Positions 50,019-50,041 of a DNA stretch of 50,041 nt are shown in pieces. Source of the stretch: Spirogloea muscicola (taxonomy: Eukaryota > Streptophyta > Zygnematophyceae > Spirogloeales > Spirogloeaceae). Made by a program: the position numbers and the translations under genes. A model generated the notes under the pieces. That model made no database searches. It saw nothing but the letters and a program-made list of their open reading frames with translations, and had not been told where the DNA came from. The DNA lies in NCBI GenBank assembly GCA_009602725.1, contig WELB01000025.1, positions 20,122 through 70,162 of the forward strand. The letters run 5' to 3'. The number at the start of each line of letters is the position of its first letter. Position 1 is the first letter of the stretch.

Positions 50019-50025
50019 GGGGCAT
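44578..50025 (-). CDS. TPR protein, At5g63200-like, 5' structure uncertain
   Basis: The C-terminal half is clear on the minus strand, with exons 47889-47782, 47674 to about 47117, 46913-46825, 46691-46573, 46276-46101, 45946-45671 and 45486-44578. One further exon at 48129-48034 carries AKKLPRNAHAQLFLGLLHQR. Tetratricopeptide units include PSQAAIWNNLGLLLAYS, HVDALANLGACYLHL, SGAIWTNLGAAFVAQGKPAA, ERCEDPREQLGWAANEMASL, TAWSNLGIAVQLS, HAVLSNLGNLYRQQRRFPEA and APACNNLGLLLVAQERWDEA. The motif order follows the Arabidopsis TPR protein At5g63200 as I remember it. TPR arrays are protein-binding scaffolds; no enzyme domain is seen. Long Ala/Pro/Gly-rich stretches are inserted between repeats (47180-47600, 48190-48700), and a low-complexity tail follows the last TPR. 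Met at 50025 (MPRPAAAA) or 49571 may be the start. Confidence 0.82.
49986..50016. repeat. (GCC)n repeat
   Basis: About ten GCC/CGG triplets encode poly-Ala if the minus-strand Met at 50025 is used as the start of the TPR gene. Confidence 0.85.
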
Positions 50026-50041
50026 CGGCGGGCTCCCGGCC

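Overview
The window is nuclear DNA of a green-lineage eukaryote, most likely a streptophyte alga. Every gene is split into many short exons with GT-AG (rarely GC-AG) introns. The gene set has land-plant-type versions: an MSL10-type mechanosensitive channel, an LCAT4-type phospholipase, a plastid IMPL1-type phosphatase, PMR5/TBL-type PC-esterases and a plant-type ARPC1. It also has an animal/Chlamydomonas-type selenocysteine thioredoxin reductase, which land plants lack. A nuclear copy of a mitochondrial rps3-rpl16 segment fits the same lineage. The genus (for example Mesostigma or Chlorokybus) cannot be fixed from the sequence. Nothing prokaryotic is present: no operons, ribosome binding sites, CRISPR arrays or origins.

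Layout. 224-4872 (+) is a 4E-T-like translational repressor whose 5' end lies outside the window. 5516-5875 (-) is DPM2. 6290-8130 holds three decayed LINE tails and short repeats. 8381-11768 (+) is ARPC1 in 15 exons, followed closely by an MSL channel (12401-16560, first exon cut by a 320-base gap). 16561-20485 has no gene but contains a mitochondrial insert. 20486-22510 (-) is a broken PC-esterase pseudogene and 25960-28373 (-) its apparently intact paralogue, separated by a MITE, repeats and a LINE fragment. 28550-31420 is repeat-rich. 31631-35081 (+) is LCAT4. 36686-40115 (+) is thioredoxin reductase, ending Gly-Cys-TGA-Gly-TAA with a SECIS-like hairpin downstream. 40815-41765 is a repeat cluster. 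41897-44118 (+) is IMPL1. 44578-50025 (-) is a TPR protein like Arabidopsis At5g63200.

The genes form no pathway cluster: they cover actin nucleation, ER mannosylation, membrane tension, wall acylation, lipid hydrolysis, redox control, plastid inositol/histidine metabolism and mRNA control. First exons are very GC-rich and short, and all six N-containing sites fall in or next to first exons, so most N-termini are incomplete. Transposon fragments concentrate on the 5' side of genes. The observations most worth following up are the selenoprotein thioredoxin reductase with its SECIS candidate, the decayed/intact PC-esterase pair, the MITE and the mitochondrial insert.

Exon borders were worked out by eye from splice signals, reading-frame phase and remembered family sequences. 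Where phase closes through every intron (ARPC1, MSL, LCAT4, TXNRD, IMPL1, DPM2, PC-esterase) they should be close to exact. They are approximate for the 5' half of the TPR gene and for one intron of the 4E-T-like gene.
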